This document shows positions 14,949-24,727 of a stretch of DNA of 37,403 nucleotides, one piece after another; positions within the stretch are counted from its first letter, which is position 1, and the number at the start of each line of letters is the position of its first letter. The DNA is from Thermodesulfobacteriota bacterium (GTDB lineage: Bacteria > Desulfobacterota > Desulfobacteria > Desulfobacterales > JAUWMJ01). Location: positions 1 to 37,403 of the forward strand of contig JAXHVO010000083.1 in the NCBI GenBank assembly GCA_034189135.1. Direction: 5' to 3'. The notes below the pieces were generated by a model, which had not been told where the DNA came from, searched no databases, and saw nothing but the letters and a program-made list of their open reading frames with translations. The position numbers and the translations under genes are program-made.

Positions 14949-15986
14949 ATGAATAAAAAAATGCACCACTGGACCCCACCGGATCACTGGCAGAAAATCA
15001 CCACCATCGACGCCCATACCGAGGGAGAACCGTTTCGCGTGATCACCGGCGGATTACCGGACCTGCCCGGTGACAGTGTTCTGGCCCGTCGGCGTTACAT
15101 GAAAAAAAATCTGGATCACCTGCGTACCGCACTCATGTGGGAACCCCGAGGGCATGCAGACATGTACGGCTGTATTCTTACCCCGCCGGTGTCACCGGAG
15201 GCTGATTTTACGATTCTGTTCCTTCACAACGAAGGTTACAGCAGCATGTGCGGCCATGGCATCATCGGCATCACCCATGTGGCCATTGAAACCGGGTTGA
15301 TACCCGCCAAAGCACCAGAAACCGTTGTAAAGATCGATGCTCCGGCAGGATTGGTCACCGCTCATGCCCGCATTGAAAACGACCATGTGAAAAGCGTTTA
15401 TTTTCATAACGTCCCGTCTTTTGTTCTGGCGCTTGACGAAACCATCGATGTGCCGGATATGGGGCAGGTTCGCTATGATATTGCTTATGGGGGAGCATTT
15501 TATGCGTTTGTACGGGCGGAAGATGTCGGATTGCGTATCACCCCTGATGACTTTTCGGCCATCATTCAAAAAGGAATGGCCATCAAAAGAGCAATCATGG
15601 AAAGCCAGCCGATTCCGCACCCGTTTGAGGAGGACCTGAGTTTTCTCTACGGCACCATATTTACCGGCCCGGCTCATTCCAAAGACACACACAGCAGCAA
15701 TGTATGCGTATTCGCCGAAGGAGAAGTCGACCGGTGCCCCACCGGAACGGGTGTCAGCGCTCGCCTTGCAATTCATCACGCCCGGGGTGAAATCCGGATT
15801 GATGAACCGATCACCATCGAAAGTATTATCAGCACACGCTTCACAGGACGTGTGGTTCGCACCACCCGATTCGGTCCCCATGAAGCAATTATTCCACAAG
15901 TGGAAGGAACCTCACGAATTACCGGACGCAATGAATTTCTCATCGACCCGGAAGATCCTTTAAAGGACGGATTCGTGCTTCGTTAA
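14949..15986 (+). CDS. Proline racemase-family protein, probably trans-3-hydroxy-L-proline dehydratase
   Basis: A 345-residue diaminopimelate-epimerase-fold protein. The ribosome site GGAGGTGA (14937-14944) fixes the ATG at 14949 over the upstream ATG at 14907. The first catalytic site has Cys (C101 in SSMCGHG). The second reads DRCPTGTG, so the position after Pro, which is Cys in proline racemase and 4-hydroxyproline epimerase, is T265. Cys plus Thr is the pattern of trans-3-hydroxy-L-proline dehydratase (for example human L3HYPDH), which forms pyrroline-2-carboxylate. The nearby C263 is out of register and probably not catalytic. The adjacent OYE-like gene is the likely operon partner; no pyrroline-2-carboxylate reductase is seen. 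Confidence 0.82.
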   Translation: MNKKMHHWTPPDHWQKITTIDAHTEGEPFRVITGGLPDLPGDSVLARRRYMKKNLDHLRTALMWEPRGHADMYGCILTPPVSPEADFTILFLHNEGYSSMCGHGIIGITHVAIETGLIPAKAPETVVKIDAPAGLVTAHARIENDHVKSVYFHNVPSFVLALDETIDVPDMGQVRYDIAYGGAFYAFVRAEDVGLRITPDDFSAIIQKGMAIKRAIMESQPIPHPFEEDLSFLYGTIFTGPAHSKDTHSSNVCVFAEGEVDRCPTGTGVSARLAIHHARGEIRIDEPITIESIISTRFTGRVVRTTRFGPHEAIIPQVEGTSRITGRNEFLIDPEDPLKDGFVLR

Positions 15987-16033
15987 AAACAAACAAGAGG
16001 AAACGAGTTCGTTTGCAATTCCGGAGATATCTT

Positions 16034-16177
16034 TTATGTTTTGTTGATCCCAATAAATCCGGCGACCATCAAGGCGATTCCCGCAAAATAAAAATATCTG
16101 CCATTATCGATAAAATAGTATCCGGCAATAAGCAGGGCAATTCCTGCCATTCCTAGGAAACAAAAAAAATTTCTCAT
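16034..16177 (-). CDS. Small two-helix membrane protein (47 residues)
   Basis: The minus-strand frame is open from 16270, but the ATG at 16177 is preceded by GAGGA at the right distance and opens directly onto a membrane protein. Two hydrophobic helices (about residues 4-18 and 26-43) are joined by a short polar turn (FIDNGRY). The two helices are alike, GMAGIALLIAGYYF and FAGIALMVAGFIG, suggesting internal duplication. Function unknown; it is divergent from the flanking plus-strand genes. Confidence 0.5.
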   Translation of the reverse strand: MRNFFCFLGMAGIALLIAGYYFIDNGRYFYFAGIALMVAGFIGINKT

Positions 16178-16387
16178 GCTGTCCTCAACTGTAGACTTTT
16201 TAAACTTCCTTTCTCTAATGGACAAGGGTGGTTTTGTCAAAAGGAAACAGCCACTCAATAAATTTCTCACTCTGCGTGCTTTGTGTCTTAAGCGAAGCCC
16301 CGCTTAGCGGGACAAGCTGGGCGGTGAAAGAAATCCAGATAAAATACGTTATCGAAATAACGAATTATTGCACTAAGGATTATCCAC

Positions 16388-16585
16388 ATGACTGACGCAA
16401 CAAAAAGAGCGAACATTATGACCGGTCTGAAAGTTTCCATTGTATTAAAGCAGGATCAGAGAACCGGCAAGTTAACCGAAGGCATTGTCAGGAACATTCT
16501 GACAAAATCTGCCGCCCATCCCCACGGCATCAAGGTTCGCCTGGAGAACGGCTTGGTGGGAAGGGTCAAAATTATTCACCGTTGA
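16388..16585 (+). CDS. ywbE: YwbE family protein
   Basis: A 65-residue basic protein that matches the Bacillus YwbE family closely: VSIVLKQDQRTGKLTEGIV in the first half, then HPHGIKVRLENGLVGRV. It is a small beta-rich fold of unknown function; basic charge and shape suggest nucleic-acid binding, which is inference. The ATG at 16388 follows AAGGAT. Sixty bases separate it from the DMT transporter gene. Confidence 0.85.
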   Translation: MTDATKRANIMTGLKVSIVLKQDQRTGKLTEGIVRNILTKSAAHPHGIKVRLENGLVGRVKIIHR

Positions 16586-16645
16586 CGATCGTAATACTAA
16601 AATTAAGTTTCCAATAAATTTTTAATTTTAAAACAAAGGATCCAC

Positions 16646-17560
16646 ATGCCCTGGACAGGCGAGTTAATTGCCATTGCCACTGTACTTTGCTGGACCATCA
16701 GCGTCCAGTTTTTCGAAGCTGCATCCAACAGAGTGGAGGCAACCCCAGTCAATATTATCAGGCTCACTGTTGCCTTGATACTTTTCAGCCTGCTTTTGTT
16801 TTTCCGACATGGATATATCATTCCCGTGACCTTTTCCGTCAGGGCCTGGTTTTATCTTTCTCTTTCCGGAGTTATCGGTTTTTTCATCGGAGATATTTTT
16901 CTTTTTAAGGCCCTGGTTGAAATCGGACCCAGGGTTGCCATGCTGATTTTCAGCCTGGCCGCACCCACTGCAGCCTGTATCGGATGGCTATTTCTGGATG
17001 AAATATATGTTCCTTACCAATGGGTGGGGATGTTTGTTACCCTTTTTGGTGTCTGTATGGTTATACTCGAAAGAAATCAAAAAGCATTAAATCCTTCCAA
17101 ATTGAAAATCAGGGATATCTCGTTAAAGGGTGTTCTGTTTGGATTTGGCGGAATGTTCGGTCAAGCCGTCGGATATGTTTTTAGCAAAACCGGCATGCAG
17201 ACAGAATCGGGATATCTGGATGCATTTTCCGCCACCCAGATCAGAGCAATTGCGGCATTCCTCTGCTTTCTTGTTTTCTTTACCGTCACCGCGAAATGGG
17301 GGAACGTCAAAGCTGCTGTGAGAAATACAACAGCCGTACTCTACACTGCCATTGGTTCAGCCATCGGACCGTTTTTAGGGGTATCCCTCTCCCTGCTGGT
17401 CCTGCATTATCTGACCACCGGAGTGGCCTCCACATTTCTCTCTCTGGTCCCGGTTTTTATCATTCCGTTTTCAATTTTTCTTCACAAAGAGCACGTATCC
17501 AGCAGGGCCACGGCCGGGGCGGTGACCGCCGTATTCGGTATCTATCTTCTGATGTGGTAA
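16646..17560 (+). CDS. EamA/DMT-superfamily transporter
   Basis: A 304-residue inner-membrane protein with ten hydrophobic segments arranged as two EamA repeats (about 1-140 and 150-304). Typical end-of-repeat blocks are visible: GWLFLDEIYVPYQWVGMF in the first and a HKEHVSSRATAGAVTAVFG block in the second. The substrate in this superfamily ranges from amino acids to nucleotide sugars and cannot be read from sequence. The ATG follows AAAGGAT. No partner gene downstream within 300 bp. Confidence 0.85.
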   Translation: MPWTGELIAIATVLCWTISVQFFEAASNRVEATPVNIIRLTVALILFSLLLFFRHGYIIPVTFSVRAWFYLSLSGVIGFFIGDIFLFKALVEIGPRVAMLIFSLAAPTAACIGWLFLDEIYVPYQWVGMFVTLFGVCMVILERNQKALNPSKLKIRDISLKGVLFGFGGMFGQAVGYVFSKTGMQTESGYLDAFSATQIRAIAAFLCFLVFFTVTAKWGNVKAAVRNTTAVLYTAIGSAIGPFLGVSLSLLVLHYLTTGVASTFLSLVPVFIIPFSIFLHKEHVSSRATAGAVTAVFGIYLLMW

Positions 17561-17799
17561 ATACCACCCATAAAAAGCCCTGGCCTCAATTCACTTTGTC
17601 GACAGTCCGTTTAATTTTATCACCGGCTCTTCTTTTACTACGAAATTGCTTGATATGAGTTGAACGATTAGATATTATAATAAAAAAAGGCTCTGTCATG
17701 CATTGGAAAATAGCTTGGCAACCGCTCTGTTAAATTTATCTTCAATGAAGATACCTCGTTTCATTTTTGTTTACAGGTAAGTAAAAGTGTAAGGATACT
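17561..17799. other. Gap before the second SpoIIAA-like gene
   Basis: AT-rich, with no gene visible. Sequence from about 17800 onwards reads as the N-terminal part of the next protein (see that entry), so the true non-coding gap is about 240 bp rather than 323. Confidence 0.4.
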
Positions 17800-17883
17800 A
17801 TTTTCATTAATTTCAATATAAATAAAAATAATAAATTCCCTTATTTTCAGATTGAGCTATCGGGGCCATTTGATCTTAAAAGC

Positions 17884-18198
17884 TTGGAAATGTGTTATTT
17901 GAAAATTATTAAACATCCAAACTGGGATGTTGCACTTGACATATTGTGGGATGTCCGCAAGTGCACGCTTGATCACCTAAACAATGACGATCTTTTGGCT
18001 ATTGGCCACATGACCAATAAATATAGAAAGCAAAGAGGTAACGGTCTGGCTGCTTGGGTGGTGAGCAGAGATATAGACTTTGGCATATCTCGAATGTTTG
18101 AGATGTTGAATGAAAACAAAGTGATATTTAACTTTTCTGTATTCAAAACAATACAAAAAGCACAGGATCATCTTTTAACTGCATGTCAAGATAAATAA
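17884..18198 (+). CDS. SpoIIAA-like protein, paralogue of the one at 3791; 5' end unclear
   Basis: The first usual start is TTG 17884 (ATG at 17890), giving 104 residues, but the homology begins earlier. The same frame is open from 17785, and 17836-17883 reads FPYFQIELSGPFDLKS, matching the N-terminal strands of the paralogue at 3791. No ATG, GTG or TTG exists in that extension. ATT at 17800, four bases after AAGGA (17791-17795), or ATT at 17806 are the only plausible starts. Shared core: ILWDVRKC, WVVSRDIDFGISRMFEML and FNFSVFKTIQKAQDHL. Either a rare ATT start is used or the gene has lost its start codon. Function unknown; no partner gene. Confidence 0.55.
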   Translation: MEMCYLKIIKHPNWDVALDILWDVRKCTLDHLNNDDLLAIGHMTNKYRKQRGNGLAAWVVSRDIDFGISRMFEMLNENKVIFNFSVFKTIQKAQDHLLTACQDK

Positions 18199-18289
18199 CC
18201 CATCAATATTTTTTCAACCATCTCCCGATATGTTTTTGCTCATTAAGGCAAAATAAATGGATTATTTCCCATTGAATAGGAGTTTGCGT

Positions 18290-19645
18290 ATGAAAGTTCA
18301 ATATTTGTGGTGGACCTTTATTTGTTTGTTGAGCCTTGCCGCGCCTTTAACATCCATGGCCGAGTCTCCCTCCCAGCCTTTAACCCTTGAGGAAGCCATT
18401 GCTTCTGCCCTGAAACACAATCCCCGTGTGATGTCTGCCCGACACGAGGTGGCAGCGGCCGGATTCCAGGTCACCACCGCCCGTTCCGGATTGATGCCTC
18501 AGCTCTATTTATCCGAAAGATTTAACCGCACCAACAGTCCCCTGTGGGCCTTTGGCACCAAACTCAACCAGGGGATTATTGAAACGACTGATTTTAATCC
18601 AGACCGCTTGAATGAACCTGATGCCATCAACAATTTTAACACGGCACTTTCCCTAAACTGGAATCTTTTCGACGGTGGGCAGACCTGGATTGGGTGGCGT
18701 CAATCACAGCAGGGACAACGAGCGGCCGAGCTGAGTCTGCGGCGCTCGGAGCAGCAAACTATTGCCCTGGTGGCCAAAGCCTATATGGAATTACTGCTGG
18801 CAGTTGAAAACCATGGTGTCATTGCTCAATCATTGAAGACATCCCGGGCTCATTTTAAACTCGTTCAAGATCGCTTTCGAAGCGGTATATCGGTAAAAAG
18901 CGACGTTTTGCGTGCTCAAGTGCGTATCGCCGATCTGGAGCAAAAACGGTTGATGTCCCACAGCCGAATCCAGGTCGCCCAGGCCATGTTGCATGCCGCC
19001 ATGGGTCAGCCCGATGCCGCCCGTATCGTTCCGACCTCACCCTTTGAACGCTGCGTGCCCCCCAAAGAGAGTCTGACTCAATGGATCGACCGGGCACTGG
19101 AAAAACGGCCTGATTTAAAGCAGCTCGATATCCAGAAATTGATTGCCGAAAAAGGGGTGAAGCGTGCCCGGTCTGGCCACTGGCCCACCTTTTCTCTTCA
19201 GGGCAGCTATGAACTCAATAGCGAAGATTTAAGCAAAGCGGAGGACAATTACACCGTAGGCGCTATGCTGAGAATGAATTTGTACAGCGGTCAGCGCATC
19301 TCTTCCCAGACAGCGGAGGCCAAAGCCATGGTGGCCAAGTTGAATTCTTTGCGCAATAGCTTTGAACTGAATGTGCGGGTGGAAACCCAGCGCTCATTTT
19401 ACCAAGCCCAAAGCGCCTGGCAAAGCATCGCCGTTTCCCGCAGCGCAATTACCCAGGCGGAAGAAAGCCTGCGTATCGTAAGTAATCGTTTCGCCAGCGG
19501 GCTGCTCACCATCGTTGATTTGCTGGATGCCCAGACGGCATTGCAACAGGTCCGCATCCAGCTTTTCACCGCATTGCATGATTACAAGGTGGCCCGCATT
19601 GAATTGGCGCTGGCTGCAGGCATCATTGATAAGAACTTTGAATAA
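18290..19645 (+). CDS. TolC-family outer membrane efflux protein
   Basis: A 451-residue outer membrane channel. The ATG at 18290 follows AGGAG and begins the signal peptide (MKVQYLWW, hydrophobic core, likely cleavage after SMA); the upstream ATG at 18257 adds residues before it and has no site. The mature part has two OEP repeats: the first opens LTLEEAIASALKHNP, and the second has RALEKRPDLKQLDIQK, with a closing LLTIVDLLDAQTALQQVR. These form the trimeric beta-barrel and periplasmic alpha tunnel. Membrane-fusion and RND pump genes follow, so it is the outer-membrane part of a tripartite exporter. Confidence 0.9.
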   Translation: MKVQYLWWTFICLLSLAAPLTSMAESPSQPLTLEEAIASALKHNPRVMSARHEVAAAGFQVTTARSGLMPQLYLSERFNRTNSPLWAFGTKLNQGIIETTDFNPDRLNEPDAINNFNTALSLNWNLFDGGQTWIGWRQSQQGQRAAELSLRRSEQQTIALVAKAYMELLLAVENHGVIAQSLKTSRAHFKLVQDRFRSGISVKSDVLRAQVRIADLEQKRLMSHSRIQVAQAMLHAAMGQPDAARIVPTSPFERCVPPKESLTQWIDRALEKRPDLKQLDIQKLIAEKGVKRARSGHWPTFSLQGSYELNSEDLSKAEDNYTVGAMLRMNLYSGQRISSQTAEAKAMVAKLNSLRNSFELNVRVETQRSFYQAQSAWQSIAVSRSAITQAEESLRIVSNRFASGLLTIVDLLDAQTALQQVRIQLFTALHDYKVARIELALAAGIIDKNFE

Positions 19646-19790
19646 CATCATGGGTTAAAGACCAATAGTGTCAGTTGTCACCGGTAGCAATAATTTTTAG
19701 GATAGAAATTAATTGAAGCTCTGATCGGCAATTTATTGCTTCGGTGGGGCTTTCTGTCTTCCACGAAACATCTAAAATTTGGAGCTTGGC

Positions 19791-20831
19791 ATGAATAAAT
19801 CACTCGGTTACATGTTGACCATTATTTTGCCCATCGCTTTTTTGATTTCATGCGGCGATAAAATCGAACCGGGCACGACAGAAAGCCAACAGTGTCCCAC
19901 AGTCAAAGCCCCTGTTTTGGTGGCCAAACTGACCCATGAGCCCTTTTTATATGAGGCGGTTGGCACGGTCGCTGCACGTACCGCCAGCACCATATCCAGC
20001 AAACTCATGGGTGTGATCCAGTCCGTACATGTGCGCGAGGGCGATCTGGTTAATAAAGGTGATCTGCTGGTGACCATTGATCAGCGCCAGGTGGCTGCCC
20101 ACCTGGCGAAGGCCCAGGCAACGGCGGAAGTGGCTGCCAAGGAGTATCAGCGTTATCTACAATTACTTGAGGCTCAATCGGCTTCCCAACAGGAGTTTGA
20201 TCGTGCCGAAGCCCAGTACCGTCAGGCTCAGGCAGCCGTGGCCGCGGCCCGGGTAAGCATCAAAGACGCCCAGGTTCGGGCACCCTATGCCGGCCGAGTG
20301 GTAGCCAAAATGGTTAACGCGGGGGATCTGGCTTCTCCCGGTACACCTTTTTTAACCGTAGAGCAAGAGGGGCTATATTGCACCGATCTGGTGCTGCCGG
20401 AGCGATACATACAGTCGATCCGGGTAAATATGACCGTAAAAATTGTGGTACCGGCGATGAACGACCGGGAATTTGACGGCAAGGTGTGCCGTATTTTTCC
20501 CTCGGCCGATGCCCGCAGTCGCTCCTTCCAGGTCAAGGTAAGCATGCCTGAAGGACCCGATTATAAATCAGGCATGTTTGCCCGGGTCTCTTTTCCCGTT
20601 GGTGGCAGCGGTATCCTGCTCATTCCGCGAAGCGCCATCGTAGAACAAGGACAGTTAAACGGAGTCTTTGTAGTGGATGATTCCCGCATCGCCCGTTTCC
20701 GGTTGGTTCGCATCGGTAAAACCTTCGGTAAACATGTTGAGGTGGTCTCCGGCCTCACCGACGGTCAACACTATGTCTCAAAAGTGTCTTTTGCATTGAA
20801 AGATGGTGTTAAGGTAAAAAGCGATACCTAA
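19791..20831 (+). CDS. RND efflux periplasmic adaptor (membrane fusion lipoprotein)
   Basis: A 346-residue HlyD/AcrA-type adaptor. The ATG at 19791 (GGAG six bases before) opens a lipoprotein signal with lipobox LISC and lipidated C21. The lipoyl half-motif GVIQSVHVREGDLVNKGDLL is followed by a coiled-coil hairpin (about residues 105-155, Ala/Gln/Glu-rich), the second lipoyl half VRAPYAGRVVAKMVNAGDL, a beta-barrel and a membrane-proximal domain. It links the inner-membrane pump encoded next to the TolC-like channel encoded before it. Confidence 0.9.
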   Translation: MNKSLGYMLTIILPIAFLISCGDKIEPGTTESQQCPTVKAPVLVAKLTHEPFLYEAVGTVAARTASTISSKLMGVIQSVHVREGDLVNKGDLLVTIDQRQVAAHLAKAQATAEVAAKEYQRYLQLLEAQSASQQEFDRAEAQYRQAQAAVAAARVSIKDAQVRAPYAGRVVAKMVNAGDLASPGTPFLTVEQEGLYCTDLVLPERYIQSIRVNMTVKIVVPAMNDREFDGKVCRIFPSADARSRSFQVKVSMPEGPDYKSGMFARVSFPVGGSGILLIPRSAIVEQGQLNGVFVVDDSRIARFRLVRIGKTFGKHVEVVSGLTDGQHYVSKVSFALKDGVKVKSDT

Positions 20832-20892
20832 ATCGATATTTTCAACTTCGGAGTTCACGTTGAGTTAAATATTATCATAGCTGGAGCAAATA

Positions 20893-23800
20893 ATGACTGA
20901 TACTACCGGTACAGCAGGTAAAATCGCTCGCTTTTTTATCGATTCCAAACTAACGCCCCTGGTGATTACAGCCTCTCTTTTGCTGGGAATTGCCGCAGTA
21001 GTTGCCCTTCCCCGGGAAGAAGAACCCCAGATCATTGTACCCATGATCGATATCTTTGTACAGATGCCCGGTGCCGGCGCCAAAGAAGTGGAACAACGTA
21101 TCACCAGTCCCATGGAGAAACTTCTCTGGGAAATTCCCGGAGTGGAGTACGTCTATACCACCTCCAGCCCGGGATTGAGTATGGCCGTGGTAAGATTTCT
21201 GGTGGGTCAGGACGAAGAGGAATCCATCGTACGGCTGCAGTCTAAGCTCTTGGCCAACTTTGACCGCATTCCATGGGCAGCCACTCCACCCCTGATCAAG
21301 CCGCGCTATATCGATGATGTGCCCATCCTTGCTCTGACCTTTTGGTCCCGTCAGGTGGAACCCTATATCCTTCGCCGAGTCGCCGCTGAAGTGGAAACTA
21401 TCATCAAACGTGAACCCAATGTATCCATAACATCAATCATTGGTGGGGTTCAGCGCCAGATTCGTGTTCTCTTTGACCCGTTGCGCCTTGCATCGGTGGG
21501 CATTGATCTGGAAAAGGCGGCCATGATGTTGCAGGCAGCCAACCAGGAAGCCGATACCGGTGGTTATCCCTCCCCAAAGGGACAAGTGACCGTGCATGTG
21601 GGTGGTTTTTTAAATACCATCGAAGACGTTCGCCGGGTAATTCTCGGCACCCACGGCGGTCGTCCTGTGTATGTACAGGATGTTGCTACAATCGAGGATG
21701 GTCCGGCAGAATCAGACCAGTATCTTTTCTTTGGCACCGGACCGGCCTCAGCAGAAAGCCACATCAAAAACAGGGATCGTTTTCCGGCTATCACGTTGAC
21801 GGTTGCCAAACGCAAAGGCACCAATGCTATTGCGGTTGCGGAAAAAGTGCTTCACCGTATCAAAGATGTGCGAGGCACCATCATCCCAGACAACATTCAA
21901 ATGACCGTCACCCGGCACTATGGCGAAACCGCCAAAGAAAAATCAGATGAGCTGCTGTTTCACATGGCCATTGCCGTGATCTCGGTGACCCTGTTGATCT
22001 GGTTTACACTGGGACTCCGTGAATCTGGTGTGGTAGCCCTGGCCATTCCGGTTACCTTGGCGCTGACCATGGCCACCTTTTACTGGTACGGTTATACCCT
22101 CAACCGTATCACCTTATTTGCGTTGATTTTCTCCATCGGTATTTTAGTGGATGATGCCATTGTGGTGGTGGAAAATATGGTTCGTCACAATCACCTGCCG
22201 GAAAACAAAGGCCGCAGCCGTTTCAAGATCGCCATCGAAGCGGTAGACGAAGTTGGTAATCCCACCATTTTAGCCACTTTGGCGGTGATCGCCGCCATAT
22301 TGCCCATGGCTTTTGTGGGCGGATTGATGGGGCCATATATGCGGCCCATTCCTGTGGGAGCTTCGGCAGCCATGGTTTATTCCCTTCTGGTGGCCTTCAT
22401 CGTTACCCCCTGGGCAGCAGTTCGAATACTCAGATCGAATGACAGCGGTCATAGCAAAACCCATAATCATTCCCGCGAGGATTGGAGCACCCGCCTCTAT
22501 CGCAGGGTGATGAACCCCCTGATCCACCGTCGCCGCTGGCGCTGGATCTTTTTGGCGGCTGTGGTGGGATTGCTGTTACTGGCCTGTGCCATGGTGGGCA
22601 TTGGAATGGTCCAAGTGAAAATGCTGCCTTTTGACAATAAAAGCGAATTCCAGGTGATCATTGACATGCCAGAGGGAACCACCCTGGAAGCCACTGCTGC
22701 GGCAGCCCAGGATATGGGAGATTACCTTTCCACCGTAAACGAAGTCACCGATTACCAGATCCACGTGGGCACCAGCGGTCCTTTTAACTTCAACGGTATG
22801 GTCCGTCACTATTATCTGCGTCAGGCCAACCATCATGCCGATATCCAGGTCAACCTGGCAGAAAAAGGCCACCGCAAGCAACAGAGCCATGCCGTAGCCA
22901 AACGGGTTCGTCCTGCCCTGGTACAGATTGCCCGGCGCCATCGGGCACGTATCAAAGTGGCCGAAGTTCCCCCCGGTCCACCGGTTCTCTCTACCCTGGT
23001 GGCTGAAATTTACGGACCCGATTATGAACGCCAGCGTGAAATTGCCGCTCAGATCATGCAAGTCTTTGAAGAAACCCCCGGGGTGGTGGATGTGGACTGG
23101 TTTATGGAGGACGAACATCCCAGATATCTCCTGAGTTTGGATCGCGAAAAAGCCGCTCTTCATGGCATTACTCCGCACCAGATCAGCAGTACTTTAAAGC
23201 TGGCCATGAGTGGCCGACAGGTGGGACTGTTGCATCAACCCCGAGAAAGAGAAGATGTCCCGATCATTCTCAAACTGCCGTTGGCGGACCGTGCCGATGT
23301 GAAACGTTTGGGAAATATCAAGTTGCAGGCTTCTGACGGCCATCTGGTTCAGCTCTCTTCTCTGGTGCGTGCTGATATGACCGCACCCGATAAAAGCATT
23401 TACCATAAAAACCTCATGCCCGTGGTTTATGTGACCGGTGATGTGGCCGGCGTAAAGGAGAGCCCGGTATACGCTATTCTGGAAATGCGAAAAAAGATCG
23501 ATGCGATTCAACTGCCAGAGGGTTATGGTATTCAACAACACACTGCCAATCTGCCCAACAGCGACCGCAAGTATGCCATGAAGTGGGACGGTGAATGGCA
23601 CATCACCTACGAAGTCTTTCGCGACCTGAGCATGGCCTTTGCAGTGGTACTGATCCTAATCTTCGTTTTGGTGGTGGGCTGGTTTCAATCCTTTTCCACT
23701 CCGTTAGTAATCATGGTTGCCATTCCTTTTTCTCTCATCGGTATTTTACCTGCCCACTGGGCCATGGGGGCTTTCTTCACCGCAACCTCTATGATCGGGT

Positions 23801-24141
23801 TTATTGCCGGCGCAGGTATTGTGGTACGTAACTCAATTATTCTAGTGGATTTTATTGAACTGCGGGTTAAACAGGGCGCGCCTTTAGATCAGGCCGTGGT
23901 GGATGCCGGAGCGGTAAGGTTTCGACCCATGATGCTTACCGCTGCCGCAGTGGTGGTGGGAGCCTCGGTAATCCTTTTCGACCCCATCTTTCAAGGCCTG
24001 GCCATCTCCCTGATGGCCGGCGAAATTGCATCGCTGCTTTTTTCCCGCATGACCGTACCTATATTGTACTACATGGACAAACGATGGGAATCAGCCCACG
24101 CCCATGGTGCCGATGTGACTGCTGAAATAGTAGAGGAATAA
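20893..24141 (+). CDS. RND-family efflux pump permease
   Basis: A 1082-residue inner-membrane proton-driven pump. It has the expected twofold layout with twelve membrane segments and two large periplasmic loops. The proton-relay Asp pair is D420-D421 in [13 protein letters not shown], as in AcrB; the CzcA-type metal-pump pattern is absent. The Lys of AcrB TM10 is replaced by R979 in [13 protein letters not shown], a pattern I associate with one drug/acriflavin-type RND branch. Slightly longer than AcrB (about 1050). GGAG precedes the ATG, and a 61-bp gap follows the adaptor gene, so the three genes form one operon. The substrate is not evident. Confidence 0.92.
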   Translation: MTDTTGTAGKIARFFIDSKLTPLVITASLLLGIAAVVALPREEEPQIIVPMIDIFVQMPGAGAKEVEQRITSPMEKLLWEIPGVEYVYTTSSPGLSMAVVRFLVGQDEEESIVRLQSKLLANFDRIPWAATPPLIKPRYIDDVPILALTFWSRQVEPYILRRVAAEVETIIKREPNVSITSIIGGVQRQIRVLFDPLRLASVGIDLEKAAMMLQAANQEADTGGYPSPKGQVTVHVGGFLNTIEDVRRVILGTHGGRPVYVQDVATIEDGPAESDQYLFFGTGPASAESHIKNRDRFPAITLTVAKRKGTNAIAVAEKVLHRIKDVRGTIIPDNIQMTVTRHYGETAKEKSDELLFHMAIAVISVTLLIWFTLGLRESGVVALAIPVTLALTMATFYWYGYTLNRITLFALIFSIGILVDDAIVVVENMVRHNHLPENKGRSRFKIAIEAVDEVGNPTILATLAVIAAILPMAFVGGLMGPYMRPIPVGASAAMVYSLLVAFIVTPWAAVRILRSNDSGHSKTHNHSREDWSTRLYRRVMNPLIHRRRWRWIFLAAVVGLLLLACAMVGIGMVQVKMLPFDNKSEFQVIIDMPEGTTLEATAAAAQDMGDYLSTVNEVTDYQIHVGTSGPFNFNGMVRHYYLRQANHHADIQVNLAEKGHRKQQSHAVAKRVRPALVQIARRHRARIKVAEVPPGPPVLSTLVAEIYGPDYERQREIAAQIMQVFEETPGVVDVDWFMEDEHPRYLLSLDREKAALHGITPHQISSTLKLAMSGRQVGLLHQPREREDVPIILKLPLADRADVKRLGNIKLQASDGHLVQLSSLVRADMTAPDKSIYHKNLMPVVYVTGDVAGVKESPVYAILEMRKKIDAIQLPEGYGIQQHTANLPNSDRKYAMKWDGEWHITYEVFRDLSMAFAVVLILIFVLVVGWFQSFSTPLVIMVAIPFSLIGILPAHWAMGAFFTATSMIGFIAGAGIVVRNSIILVDFIELRVKQGAPLDQAVVDAGAVRFRPMMLTAAAVVVGASVILFDPIFQGLAISLMAGEIASLLFSRMTVPILYYMDKRWESAHAHGADVTAEIVEE

Positions 24142-24190
24142 TATGATTCATCAAGGGGTCTAGTAAATACACTCTTTATAGGCGAATAAA

Positions 24191-24691
24191 ATGGAATATC
24201 TTCTCAAATTCAGTGAGCTGAAAAAATATTTCCAAAAAGCTGATTTCTTTGATGTGAAAGTATTCCAAGGCAAGACCACATTGAGGAAATTTATTGCATC
24301 TATGTTGTCCTACTATCCATGGTGGATCGTCCAACTCTATCGTATCCGCAGGCTGCTCGTCGGCCTTTTGGGCCTTGTTAAACATGAAGCCCCGGAAAAT
24401 TTGCCCAACCTGAAACCGGAAGATGTTTCTTTTACCCCTGGAGACAATGTTACCTTTTTCATCGTTCGACGCGCCAAAGAGAATATCTTTTGGGTTTCGG
24501 AAATCCCTGATGACAAACATTTACGGGCATATTTCGGCGTTGTCAAAGAACCTGTAAGCCATTCTATTAATCGCTTCTACGTTATTACTACTGTTTTTTA
24601 TAAGCATTGGACAGGTTCGGTTTATTTTAATCTTATTCGACCGTTTCATCACCTGGTTGTTTCACGAATGGCTCAGCATGGGCTGAAGTAA
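24191..24691 (+). CDS. DUF2867-family protein
   Basis: A 166-residue protein that resembles the DUF2867 domain, also found at the C-terminus of some short-chain reductase-like proteins: a DFFDVKVFQGKTTLRKF opening, a mid part with DVSFTPGDNVTFFIVRR and DDKHLRAYFGVV, and the typical ending WTGSVYFNLIRPFHHLVV. No catalytic residues are known for this domain; a lipid or START-like pocket is conceivable. One hydrophobic stretch (about residues 36-62) may be amphipathic. It follows the RND gene by 49 bp and may be part of that transcript. Confidence 0.72.
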   Translation: MEYLLKFSELKKYFQKADFFDVKVFQGKTTLRKFIASMLSYYPWWIVQLYRIRRLLVGLLGLVKHEAPENLPNLKPEDVSFTPGDNVTFFIVRRAKENIFWVSEIPDDKHLRAYFGVVKEPVSHSINRFYVITTVFYKHWTGSVYFNLIRPFHHLVVSRMAQHGLK

Positions 24692-24727
24692 CCGAGTCAA
24701 CCATTTTATAGCTTAGGAATAACTCAG

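Noticed and set aside
15192-15899. 235-residue minus-strand frame
   Set aside because: Fully antisense to the proline racemase-family gene, with no motif of its own.
22576-23178. 200-residue minus-strand frame
   Set aside because: Antisense to the RND pump gene; typical shadow frame.
20893-24141. CzcA-type heavy-metal pump
   Set aside because: The TM4 segment has the AcrB-like Asp-Asp pair rather than the metal-pump pattern.
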